Assembly (NCBI GenBank): GCA_903832055.1
Contig: CAILAC010000016.1
Location: 868,001 to 932,000 of the forward strand
Reading direction: 5' to 3'
Source of the DNA: an uncultured Acidobacteriota bacterium
GTDB lineage: Bacteria > Acidobacteriota > Terriglobia > Terriglobales > Acidobacteriaceae
Length of the DNA: 64,000 nt
The notes beneath the pieces are model-generated. The model did not search any database. It saw only the letters and a program-made list of their open reading frames with translations, and was not told where the DNA came from. Shown one piece after another: positions 8,010 through 14,997 of this stretch. The first letter of the stretch is position 1. The number at the start of each line of letters is the position of its first letter. Both the position numbers and the translations under genes were made by a program.

Positions 8010-8413
8010 CGCGAATCATGACAAACCTCTTCCTTGGAAGCCTTCGAGACGCCGAAGAACTCGCTGTGTCGAATCCACACAACATCAAGGCGGTCATCAC
8101 CCTGTGCGAGTCGTGGGTGGTTGAAAAGCGGCATGGCTTGCGCTACGTCCACATTCCTATCGAGGACGACGAGCCTGTCCCTATCTTTAAGTTCGACCGC
8201 ATCGTGAATGCCATCGGCGAGAACAGACGCAGAGGTGCCGTGCTCGTTCATTGCGGCGAAGGCGTGAGCAGGGCTCCTAGCCTAACTGCCGCCTACATGC
8301 ATGTCGTTGGCTACCTCAATATCGACTCGGCCCTTGCGGAAATCAAACGGCTAAGGCCATACATCAATCCCTCAGACACTTTACTGGAAAGCGTCAGGAG
8401 GCGTTGGGCATGA
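8006..8413 (+). CDS. Dual-specificity protein phosphatase
   Basis: The 135-aa protein contains the complete Cys-phosphatase P-loop HCGEGVSRAP: His82, Cys83 nucleophile and Arg89, i.e. HCx5R. An upstream acidic stretch IPIEDDE (50-56) can supply the general-acid Asp. Length and layout match small dual-specificity phosphatases (DSPc) that remove phosphate from Ser/Thr/Tyr in proteins or from nucleotides. It is translated from an ATG overlapping the 106-aa gene. In a defence-island setting it may counter a kinase or act on a nucleotide, but the substrate is not indicated by the sequence. Confidence 0.85.
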   Translation: MTRIMTNLFLGSLRDAEELAVSNPHNIKAVITLCESWVVEKRHGLRYVHIPIEDDEPVPIFKFDRIVNAIGENRRRGAVLVHCGEGVSRAPSLTAAYMHVVGYLNIDSALAEIKRLRPYINPSDTLLESVRRRWA

Positions 8414-8505
8414 AGAGAATTGCGATTGTGCAGCAGGTTCTCTTGTCATTCGAAGGTCTGATTACCGGACAACAGTTTGCGTGTTCACATCCGAAAGGAG
8501 AAACA

Positions 8506-8715
8506 ATGCCATTGAAAATTGAGTATGTTCGAAAGAGCGGCCAAATCCTTGGTTCCGTAACCTCGGGCTACGCCGACAACTCAACCACGGTTCGGGATTC
8601 GGGTGGGCGAACCCTCGGGCACACTTCCGAGAAGTTCTCCACCACCCGAGATGCGGCTGGTCGGCTGGTCTCGACCAACACGGCTTCGCCGGGGCTGCTC
8701 ATCAAGAAGAAGTAA
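8506..8715 (+). CDS. 69-aa protein with short beta-like repeats
   Basis: I chose ATG 8506, preceded by a strong AAAGGAG at 8494-8500. The open frame upstream to 8404 overlaps the phosphatase and has no ribosome site. The protein is built from related ~15-residue units: VRKSGQILGSVTS (8-20), STTVRDSGGRTLGHT (26-40) and STTRDAAGRLVSTNT (45-59), giving a pattern of short strands and Gly turns like a small beta-sheet. No function is known to me. A strong stem-loop terminator follows directly. Confidence 0.7.
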   Translation: MPLKIEYVRKSGQILGSVTSGYADNSTTVRDSGGRTLGHTSEKFSTTRDAAGRLVSTNTASPGLLIKKK

Positions 8716-8730
8716 CCATAAGCTGACTAC

Positions 8731-8760
8731 GCGGCCACTGCACAGACGCTCAGTGGCCGC
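8731..8760 (+). terminator. Rho-independent-type terminator after the 69-aa gene
   Basis: This is a perfect 10-bp inverted repeat, GCGGCCACTG (8731-8740) with CAGTGGCCGC (8751-8760), enclosing a 10-nt loop and followed shortly by a TTTT run. It lies 15 nt after the stop codon at 8715 and closes the last transcription unit of the island. Confidence 0.8.
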
Positions 8761-8914
8761 GTGCCTTTTCACAACGATAGATACCGCACCGCCGAAGTCC
8801 CCCTCGGGTGTCCTTTGCTCCCCCTCTGCACCCTGATATCCAAGTCAATTCCTCCCGGTTCACTCTAACGAACTCATCGCCGAACCAGACGATGGCGACG
8901 GTTCCGGCCTTAGG

Positions 8915-8934
8915 ATTTAGCTCGATTTAGCTCG
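8915..8934. repeat. Tandem 10-bp direct repeat near the tRNA-Ser junction
   Basis: Two adjacent exact copies of ATTTAGCTCG lie about 120 bp from the tRNA 3' end. Directly repeated short sites at this distance from a tRNA attachment site are typical of integrase arm-type binding sites, but this is inference. Confidence 0.5.
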
Positions 8935-9056
8935 AAAAACAGGGTGAACACGGGGTAAAACGAGGTATCAAGGAGACAGGAGAGACTCCGACGATTCCCT
9001 GTAAGCTATTGATTTTGAAGGTATTTGTTGAATCTAAAGGAATTTACTTGACAGGC

Positions 9057-9082
9057 TGGCGGAGAGAGGGGGATTCGAACCC
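9057..9082. other. Putative attachment site within the tRNA-Ser 3' end
   Basis: The island lies on the 3' side of the tRNA gene and the tRNA is intact, as expected if an element recombined at the T-arm/acceptor end and restored it. The partner copy of this sequence would lie to the left of the window and is not visible. Inference from position only. Confidence 0.35.
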
Positions 9083-9149
9083 CCGGTAGAGCTTTTGACC
9101 CTACAACGGTTTAGCAAACCGCCGCCTTCAGCCACTCGGCCATCTCTCC
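9057..9149 (-). tRNA. tRNA-Ser (anticodon GCT)
   Basis: Read on the minus strand this gives a complete class II tRNA. The acceptor stem is GGAGAGA / TCTCTCC with G discriminator and an encoded CCA (9057-9059 on the complement). It has the D-arm start GGCCGAGTGG, an anticodon loop with GCT flanked by T and A, a long variable arm, and the T-loop GGTTCGAATCC. The anticodon GCT reads AGC/AGU serine codons. The accessory island abuts its 3' end, the classic integration position for tyrosine-recombinase elements. Confidence 0.95.
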
Positions 9150-9323
9150 GACTCCTTCGGATTATACCCGAAGCTGGACTGGTGCTGCTTTTGGAGAACT
9201 CATGTTGATGCTTTTCGCCGTTGCGCGCATCTCAATTGCCCCTTTTCGAAACGCCCCAGGGGATGCGAAGCGACATATCTGCTCTCTATGAATTTTTTAC
9301 TAGGGACAAGCGCAAATCATTGT

Positions 9324-9329
9324 TAGATT
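9324..9329 (+). promoter_or_regulatory. Candidate -10 element of the APC permease gene
   Basis: TAGATT ends 7 nt before the ATG at 9337, leaving no room for a ribosome-binding site if it is used. No good -35 element is evident. Confidence 0.35.
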
Positions 9330-9336
9330 CACAGTC

Positions 9337-10692
9337 ATGCGCTTTGCACTCAAGCCGGCCCGGCGGAAGCTCCGCATCATTCCGCTGATCGCGGCCACCT
9401 ACTTCATGGTGTCAGGTGGACCGTACGGGATTGAGGACATTCTGGGTGGGGCGGGATTTGCCAAGGCGATTCTTATCCTGGTGCTGCTGCCTTTTCTGTG
9501 GAGCCTGCCAACCACGCTGATGATCGGCGAGTTGGCCAGTTCGATCCCCGCCGAGGGTGGATTTTACGTCTGGGTACGCCGCGCGCTGGGTCCTTTCTGG
9601 GGTTACCAGGAGGGATGGCTTTCACTTGCGGCAAGTGTATTTGACATGGCGATCTACCCGACGATCTTTGTCAGCTACCTGAGCCGTTTCAATCCGGATT
9701 TAACGGCGGGTCCGCGTGCGTATCTGTGGTCCTTGCTGGTCGTTGTTGTCTGTTGTGCGTGGAATCTGCGCGGTGCCCCAGCCGTCGGCGAGGGGACTGT
9801 CGGGTTGTTCGTTCTGCTGCTGGCTCCGTTTGCGGTTTTTATTGTGCTTGGATTCTGGCACGGATTCACGGCACACCCCGTGATTCAGTGGCATGCGGCG
9901 TCGACGGAGGCGTCTCTCTCCACCGCCGTGCTGGTGGCGATGTGGAACTACATGGGCTGGGATAACGCTTCAACGGTGGCGCAGGAGGTCGAAAATCCCC
10001 AGCGCAATTACCCGCTGGCAATGGTTTCGGCGGCGATGCTGGTAGCGGTCACCTACATTTTGCCCCTGGCGGCAGTCGCCTTGATGGGCATCTCCGTGAG
10101 CAACTTCTCCACTGGCTCCTGGGCGGATGCAGCCGGCATGATCGGCGGTCCAATCCTGGCGACGGCAGTTGTGGCGGGTGGAGCAATCAACGGCTTTGGC
10201 ATGTTCAACGTACTGATGATGAGCTATACGCGGCTGCCCGTTGCGATGGCCGAGGATGGAATGCTGCCTCGAATCGTCACCAGGCGGAACAGTCGCGGCG
10301 TACCTTACATCTCAGTGGTGCTCTGTGCAATCGCCTGGGCTCTGGCGCTCAACCTTAAATTTGAGCGCCTGATTTCGATCGATCTCAGCCTCTACGGAGC
10401 CAGCCTGATTCTCGAGTTCGTGGCGCTGGTTGTTTTGCGTTTGCGAGAACCCGATCTGGAGCGGCCCTTCAAAGCAGGAAATCTGGCCCTCGCGTGCGCC
10501 CTGGGGGTCGGACCGACCGTTTTGATTGGCTACGCACTTTACGCCTCTCGCGCCGAGCAGATTGTCAGCGGCTTCTCCGCGCTTTTGTTCGCATTTCTGG
10601 TGGCACTGGTTGGGCCCATCCTCTACTGGCTTACCACTTGGGGGCAAAACCGGCGCAAGCTGGCAGCGGCAATTGCCGACGAGTCAGCCTGA
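9337..10692 (+). CDS. APC-family amino acid/polyamine permease
   Basis: The 451-aa protein is very hydrophobic with about 12 predicted membrane spans. Near the N-terminus it has the APC signature FMVSGGPYGIEDILGGAG, close to the motif seen in plant PUT/LAT-type polyamine and amino-acid exchangers. It further has GELASSIPAEGGFYVWV in span 2-3 and WDNASTVAQEVENP in the sixth loop, all typical of APC-superfamily symporters. It acts in the inner membrane; the substrate cannot be fixed from sequence. It stands alone, converging with the serine hydrolase gene (17 nt between stops). Confidence 0.85.
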   Translation: MRFALKPARRKLRIIPLIAATYFMVSGGPYGIEDILGGAGFAKAILILVLLPFLWSLPTTLMIGELASSIPAEGGFYVWVRRALGPFWGYQEGWLSLAASVFDMAIYPTIFVSYLSRFNPDLTAGPRAYLWSLLVVVVCCAWNLRGAPAVGEGTVGLFVLLLAPFAVFIVLGFWHGFTAHPVIQWHAASTEASLSTAVLVAMWNYMGWDNASTVAQEVENPQRNYPLAMVSAAMLVAVTYILPLAAVALMGISVSNFSTGSWADAAGMIGGPILATAVVAGGAINGFGMFNVLMMSYTRLPVAMAEDGMLPRIVTRRNSRGVPYISVVLCAIAWALALNLKFERLISIDLSLYGASLILEFVALVVLRLREPDLERPFKAGNLALACALGVGPTVLIGYALYASRAEQIVSGFSALLFAFLVALVGPILYWLTTWGQNRRKLAAAIADESA

Positions 10693-10709
10693 ACTCGCGA
10701 CCCTGCACG

Positions 10710-11906
10710 CTATCGAACACTCAAGAAATGGTCGATCAGGTAATCCCTCAGTTCAAAGTCAAACGCGCGCGTATTCTGGGCAGGATCCTGAGCATCGGTG
10801 TTGTAAGCAACGATGTATGCGCTGCGAGTTGCTGGATCAAGATAGAAGTGGCTGCGAAACCCGTTTTGCCAGCCCGCGTGGCCGATGAGTTTCAGCTGCC
10901 CGTCAGTGTGAACGAAAAAGCTGGCTGCTACTTCATCATGCGCCCCTGCGCGCGACTGAAAATCATCGTCAGGCGGAACGGGCAAAAGTGGCTTCCACAT
11001 CTCCTCAAGGGACGCCCGTTTCAAAACGACGTCAAACTCCGCCTCCCTTGCCGGATCGCCCAGCAGGAAGTTTAGATATTTGACCAGGTCGGGAATCGGC
11101 GCGTTGAGCCCTCCGTTGGAGCGCGTAATACCCGTATTGAAGTCGAAAAGGTCCTCGGTCAGCTTGCCGCCCTTCCGGTCCCAGCTATGCGATCGATGGG
11201 CGAGCAGAAAATAGGGGCTGCGGTCAAAGTAAGACCGGCTCATCCCCAGCGGTCGCAACACGTTCTTCTCCATGTAAACCGCATAGGGATCGCCGGAGAG
11301 CCGTTCGATGATTTCGCCGAGAAAGATGACGCCGAGGTTGGAATAGCTGAAGCGCGAGCCGGGCTTGAACGCCACCTCGGTGTAAGGCATCATGGCAACG
11401 ATTTGCGACCATTGGGTCGGTTCAAAGGGCTGCCAGTCTTTATCGTCATCGCGCCACGGCCAGGTTGCATCGCGAAACCCTCCCGAATGCGACATGACGT
11501 GACGAATGGTTACCTGGGAGATCGGGCCAAAAGAATCGTGAGTCGCTGACAGTTCGGGGAGATACTTGACCAACGGGTCGTCGAGCGAAAGCAGCCCCCG
11601 GTCACGCAACTGCATCACCGCAATACCCGTAAGGCTTTTTGTGCAGGAGGCCCAATGAAAGGCTGTTTCATTGCCGACTGGAACTTCCGGGGAGAGACTC
11701 TGAAGGCCTTGGTTATCCTCCAGTATCACCTTGCCGTTGCGAATCATGGCCAGACTGCTGCCCACAATGCCATTGCGGCGCAATCCGGACTCATAAAATG
11801 AGCGGATTGCGCCGGGATTGATGGTCGAGTCCTGGGCCAGCAAGGGCGTAATGACAGCGAGTGCTAACAGAACCAGAGCTGTAAGACGCACTTTCCGCAT
11901 CGGCAT
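10710..11906 (-). CDS. Secreted serine hydrolase, beta-lactamase class C/AmpH-like family
   Basis: The 398-aa protein has an N-terminal signal peptide (KVRLTALVLLALAVITPLLAQ). ATG 11900 (third codon) also has a well-placed GGAG and may be the true start. Catalytic motifs of the penicillin-binding/class C beta-lactamase fold are present: SCTK (SxxK nucleophile), YSN (the YxN general base, in FSYSNLG) and a C-terminal HAG, the usual HxG counterpart of KTG in esterase-type members. It probably acts in the periplasm as an esterase or D,D-peptidase-like hydrolase rather than as a true beta-lactamase. Its start lies close to the pyrophosphatase stop, so it could be cotranscribed with it. Confidence 0.85.
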   Translation of the reverse strand: MPMRKVRLTALVLLALAVITPLLAQDSTINPGAIRSFYESGLRRNGIVGSSLAMIRNGKVILEDNQGLQSLSPEVPVGNETAFHWASCTKSLTGIAVMQLRDRGLLSLDDPLVKYLPELSATHDSFGPISQVTIRHVMSHSGGFRDATWPWRDDDKDWQPFEPTQWSQIVAMMPYTEVAFKPGSRFSYSNLGVIFLGEIIERLSGDPYAVYMEKNVLRPLGMSRSYFDRSPYFLLAHRSHSWDRKGGKLTEDLFDFNTGITRSNGGLNAPIPDLVKYLNFLLGDPAREAEFDVVLKRASLEEMWKPLLPVPPDDDFQSRAGAHDEVAASFFVHTDGQLKLIGHAGWQNGFRSHFYLDPATRSAYIVAYNTDAQDPAQNTRAFDFELRDYLIDHFLSVR

Positions 11907-11924
11907 ACTCCGCTTCCTGTCCGG

Positions 11925-12461
11925 CTAAGCCTTGTCCAGCTTGTTGTCATCAAACTGCTTCTTCGACCGAATAATATGGTCGCGCGCATAGGCAGCGTCG
12001 TGCCAGCCTTTGATCTCGACCCGCTTGCCCTCAAGATCCTTGTAAATCGAAAAGAAGTGGGTGATTTCCTTAAGCATGTGGGGATAAATATCGGTGTAAT
12101 TCCACACGTTGTTGTAGCGGGGATTGTTGTTTCCTACCGCCAGTACTTTCTCGTCCAACACGCCCTGATCCAGCATCTCCAGCAGCCCGATCGGCCTTAC
12201 CTCATGCACGCATCCTGAAAAGCTGGGATACGGCACCAGCACCAGCACGTCCAGAGGGTCGCCGTCGTCGCTGAGCGTAGACGGAATAAAGCCATAGTCG
12301 CCCGGATAGTGCACGGGAGAATAGAGATTACGGTCAAGCTTGAAAACGTGCAGTTCCTTGTCGTACTCAAACTTGTTGGTGCCATCTTTAGGAATTTCGA
12401 TGACTGCGCGAAAGACTTCAGGGGCCCGATCGCCGATCGGCAGTTCAAGATAGTTGACCAT
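11925..12461 (-). CDS. ppa: Inorganic pyrophosphatase
   Basis: The 178-aa protein matches family I soluble pyrophosphatases in length and motifs: FEYDKE with catalytic Glu/Lys, YPGDYGFIP, and the metal-binding signature DDGDPLDVLVL (65-75), followed by KGWHDAA near the C-terminus. It hydrolyses PPi to 2 Pi in the cytoplasm, driving biosynthetic reactions. The start has a GAGGAGA ribosome site about 9 nt upstream. It is divergent from purS and lies 18 nt upstream of the serine hydrolase gene. Confidence 0.97.
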   Translation of the reverse strand: MVNYLELPIGDRAPEVFRAVIEIPKDGTNKFEYDKELHVFKLDRNLYSPVHYPGDYGFIPSTLSDDGDPLDVLVLVPYPSFSGCVHEVRPIGLLEMLDQGVLDEKVLAVGNNNPRYNNVWNYTDIYPHMLKEITHFFSIYKDLEGKRVEIKGWHDAAYARDHIIRSKKQFDDNKLDKA

Positions 12462-12549
12462 TGGTGTGTCTTCTCCTCGTTAGGGGGGTTGAGTCCGGCG
12501 TAGAGAGTGAAGCCGGAGAATGAGAATTCATCGTTAAGCCTGGAGCTAC

Positions 12550-12555
12550 TATAAT
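12550..12555 (+). promoter_or_regulatory. Consensus -10 element of purS
   Basis: A perfect TATAAT ends 7 nt before the purS ATG (12563). Transcription would begin at or next to the start codon, giving a leaderless mRNA; no Shine-Dalgarno sequence is present. The TTCATC located 17 nt upstream is a weak -35 match. Confidence 0.55.
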
Positions 12556-12562
12556 CGGGTAA

Positions 12563-12808
12563 ATGAAGGCTCATGTCTACGTCACATTAAAGACTTCTGT
12601 TCTTGACCCACAAGGGCAGACCATCCAGAATGCCCTGCGCAAGCACCAGTTTACCGGCGTGGAAGATGTGCGCCAGGGCAAGTATTTCCTGCTTTCGCTG
12701 GCAGAGGGGCTCACTCTAGAGGCCGCCCGCAGCGAAGTGGAGCGCGTCGCCAAAGACGTGCTGACTAACCCGGTGATCGAGAACTACTCATACCGCATAG
12801 AGGAATAG
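12563..12808 (+). CDS. purS: Phosphoribosylformylglycinamidine synthase subunit PurS
   Basis: The 81-aa protein has the full PurS pattern: [17 protein letters not shown] at the N-terminus, [13 protein letters not shown] in the middle and [16 protein letters not shown] at the end. PurS dimers bridge PurL and PurQ in the fourth step of purine synthesis (FGAR to FGAM). Here it is separated from purQ and purL, which are not in the window; glmS follows after 67 nt. The TATAAT box sits immediately before the ATG. Confidence 0.95.
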   Translation: MKAHVYVTLKTSVLDPQGQTIQNALRKHQFTGVEDVRQGKYFLLSLAEGLTLEAARSEVERVAKDVLTNPVIENYSYRIEE

Positions 12809-12863
12809 TCTTCCCTGGATAACCTGTGATGCGGGCCACAACTCCTGGCTACGATCCGGGTTC

Positions 12864-12869
12864 TACAAT
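12864..12869 (+). promoter_or_regulatory. Candidate -10 element of glmS
   Basis: TACAAT ends 6 nt before the glmS ATG (12876) and no ribosome-binding site is visible, suggesting a leaderless transcript. The -35 region is poor. Confidence 0.4.
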
Positions 12870-12875
12870 CTATCT

Positions 12876-14759
12876 ATGTGCGGAATCGTCGGTTATGTTG
12901 GCAAGAAGGAAGTAGTCCCCGTCATTCTTGAGGGGTTGCGGCGTCTGGAGTATCGTGGGTATGACTCGGCCGGCATCGCCGTGGGCAGCCCGGGCGAAGA
13001 AAAGCTCTCGATTCGCCGAGCCCCAGGCAAGCTCAAAAACATTGAAGCTGTGCTGCGCGACCATCCGCTCCACGGTACCTACGGCATCGGCCACACCCGC
13101 TGGGCGACGCACGGCCGCCCCACTGAAGAGAACGCCCACCCGCACCGCGACTGCACCGGTCGCATTGTCGTCGTCCACAACGGCATCGTAGAGAACTACC
13201 TGGAGCTGAAGCGGGAACTCACCGCCCAGGGCCACGTCTTCGTCACCGAGACCGACACAGAAATCATCGCCCACCTCATCGAACAGGTGCAGAAAACCTC
13301 CGAGCAGGCAGGCCAGCCCATTTCCCTTGAAGTAGCCGTCCGCGCGGCCGTCAAGCGCCTTACCGGTGCTTTCGCGCTCGGTGTGCTCTCGTCGCTTGAG
13401 CCAGACAAGATTGTCGCCGCCCGCTTTGGCCCGCCCGTCGTGATCGGCATCGGCGAGGGCGAGTACTTTGTCGCCTCTGACGTGCCCGGTATTCTGCATC
13501 ACACCCGCAACATCTGCTTCCTCAACGACGGCGAAATGGCGATTCTGACCCTCGGCGGTGTTGAACTCACAGATTTTGAAGACCAGCCCCTCCCTTTGAA
13601 AGTCCAGCGCATCCTCTGGGACCCCATCCAGGCAGAAAAAGGCGGCTTCAAGCACTTCATGCTCAAGGAGATATGGGAGCAGCCGCGCGCCATCCGCGAC
13701 ACCACGCTGAGCCGCATCTCGCTCGATACCGGCCAGGTCTTCCTCAACGAGATGGGCCTTTCAGCCGATGAGCTGGCAAAAATCACCAGCGTGAATATCG
13801 CCGCCTGCGGCACCAGTTGGCACGCTGCCACCGCCGGCAAATACATGATCGAGCGGCTGGCGCGGGTACCGGTCGAGGTGGACTACGCCAGCGAATACCG
13901 CTACCGCTCGCCGATTGCCGACCCTAACGCCCTGGGCCTGCTGATTACGCAGTCCGGCGAGACCGCCGACACCCTCGCCGCCCAGCGGGAGATGATCGCG
14001 CTCGGCTCAAAGACCGTGGCCATCTGCAACGTGGTCGGCGCAATGATTACCCGCGACGCCAGCGGCACCATCTATACCCATGCGGGGCCAGAGATTGGCG
14101 TGGCCTCAACCAAGGCGTTTACCGCGCAGATTACCGCGCTCTTTCTGTTTGCGCTGCATCTGGCGCAGGTTCGCGGGCAGTTGACCGCTGCCGAATCCCT
14201 TACCCTCGTCGAAGAGCTGAGCAAAATTCCCGCGAAAATCGAAGAGATGATCAAAGGCATCAGCACCCAGTGTGAAGAGCTGGCGAAGAGCTTTTCGACG
14301 GCTCGCGATTTTCTCTACCTCGGCCGAGGCATCCACTTTCCCATTGCTCTTGAAGGCGCGCTGAAGCTCAAGGAAATCAGCTACATCCACGCAGAAGGGT
14401 ACCCCGCTGGCGAGATGAAGCACGGGCCCAATGCACTGATTGACGAGACGCTGCCGGTAGTCGTTCTCGCCACGCAAGACCACTCCGACGCCGGTTCTCG
14501 CCTGCGCTATGAAAAGACGCTCTCAAATGTTCAGGAAGTGACGGCACGTTCAGGACGAGTGATTGCCGTGGCGGTCGAGGGGCAGGAAGACATTGGGCAG
14601 CTGGTGGAGCATGTGATTTCGATTCCGCGTGCGCCGGAGCTGCTGCTGCCGCTGCTCGAAATCGTTCCTCTGCAACTGCTGGCCTACTACATCGCGGTGC
14701 GTCGCGGGTGCGACGTAGACCAGCCCCGCAATCTCGCCAAGTCCGTTACGGTGGAATAA
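12876..14759 (+). CDS. glmS: Glutamine-fructose-6-phosphate aminotransferase (isomerizing)
   Basis: The 627-aa length and architecture match GlmS. It starts MCGIVGYVG, with Cys2 as the N-terminal glutaminase nucleophile; the class II amidotransferase domain (1-~230) includes HTRWATHG and HNGIVENY. Two SIS sugar-isomerase domains follow, with [43 protein letters not shown] and the C-terminal [13 protein letters not shown]. It makes glucosamine-6-phosphate, the entry step to peptidoglycan and LPS amino sugars. No glmS ribozyme is evident, as there is almost no leader. A hairpin terminator lies about 180 nt downstream. Confidence 0.98.
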   Translation: MCGIVGYVGKKEVVPVILEGLRRLEYRGYDSAGIAVGSPGEEKLSIRRAPGKLKNIEAVLRDHPLHGTYGIGHTRWATHGRPTEENAHPHRDCTGRIVVVHNGIVENYLELKRELTAQGHVFVTETDTEIIAHLIEQVQKTSEQAGQPISLEVAVRAAVKRLTGAFALGVLSSLEPDKIVAARFGPPVVIGIGEGEYFVASDVPGILHHTRNICFLNDGEMAILTLGGVELTDFEDQPLPLKVQRILWDPIQAEKGGFKHFMLKEIWEQPRAIRDTTLSRISLDTGQVFLNEMGLSADELAKITSVNIAACGTSWHAATAGKYMIERLARVPVEVDYASEYRYRSPIADPNALGLLITQSGETADTLAAQREMIALGSKTVAICNVVGAMITRDASGTIYTHAGPEIGVASTKAFTAQITALFLFALHLAQVRGQLTAAESLTLVEELSKIPAKIEEMIKGISTQCEELAKSFSTARDFLYLGRGIHFPIALEGALKLKEISYIHAEGYPAGEMKHGPNALIDETLPVVVLATQDHSDAGSRLRYEKTLSNVQEVTARSGRVIAVAVEGQEDIGQLVEHVISIPRAPELLLPLLEIVPLQLLAYYIAVRRGCDVDQPRNLAKSVTVE

Positions 14760-14801
14760 GGCATGCCGGATTAGGGCGGGGTGAAGTAAGGGAGCAACGC
14801 T

Positions 14802-14909
14802 CTAGTGCGAGGAGTCCTTTTCCTTGCTGGTGAGCGAGGCCCATAGGATGCAGCACAGGAACGTTACAGCCAGTACCGGCACAACGAAAAACGGCGACGT
14901 GATATCCAT
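14802..14909 (-). CDS. 35-aa single-span membrane peptide
   Basis: This is a small open frame with ATG at 14909, a good GAGGGA ribosome site 7 nt upstream and a TAG stop at 14802-14804. The peptide begins MDITSPFFVVPVLAVTF and continues through a hydrophobic LCCILWASL to a charged tail SKEKDSSH. It is a plausible one-span inner-membrane microprotein with its C-terminus in the cytoplasm, similar in shape to small subunits such as KdpF or CydX, though no such complex is nearby. It lies downstream of the mannosidase gene on the same strand. Confidence 0.55.
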   Translation of the reverse strand: MDITSPFFVVPVLAVTFLCCILWASLTSKEKDSSH

Positions 14910-14936
14910 AATAAAATCCCTCGGTTTTTAGCGTAG

Positions 14937-14971
14937 CACGGTCTGCTGATGTGGCAGACCGTGTTTTGCTT
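14937..14971 (+). terminator. Rho-independent terminator downstream of glmS
   Basis: A perfect 10-bp stem, CACGGTCTGC (14937-14946) with GCAGACCGTG (14954-14963) and a 7-nt loop, is followed by TTTTGCTTTT. The T tract is on the + strand, so it terminates rightward transcription from glmS. Confidence 0.8.
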
Positions 14972-14997
14972 TTGGGCCGTCCGGAATTCCCGGCCTG

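Larger units (their letters stand above)
8716..9056. other. Gene-free end of the island before tRNA-Ser
   Basis: This stretch holds the terminator at 8731-8760 and a tandem 10-bp repeat at 8915-8934. I find no convincing gene in the remaining sequence up to the tRNA 3' end. Its position, abutting the tRNA 3' end, is where an integrase arm region or attachment-site flank would be expected, but no integrase gene is present in the window. Confidence 0.5.

Noticed and set aside
12809-12875. glmS ribozyme
   Set aside because: Only 67 nt separate purS from glmS and the candidate -10 element sits 6 nt before the ATG; no ribozyme structure fits.
12870-13655. 261-aa frame opposite glmS
   Set aside because: It sits within the certain glmS gene and has no domain features.
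14975-14995. Terminator for the mannosidase gene at the GGCCG/CGGCC hairpin
   Set aside because: No T run follows it on the minus strand.
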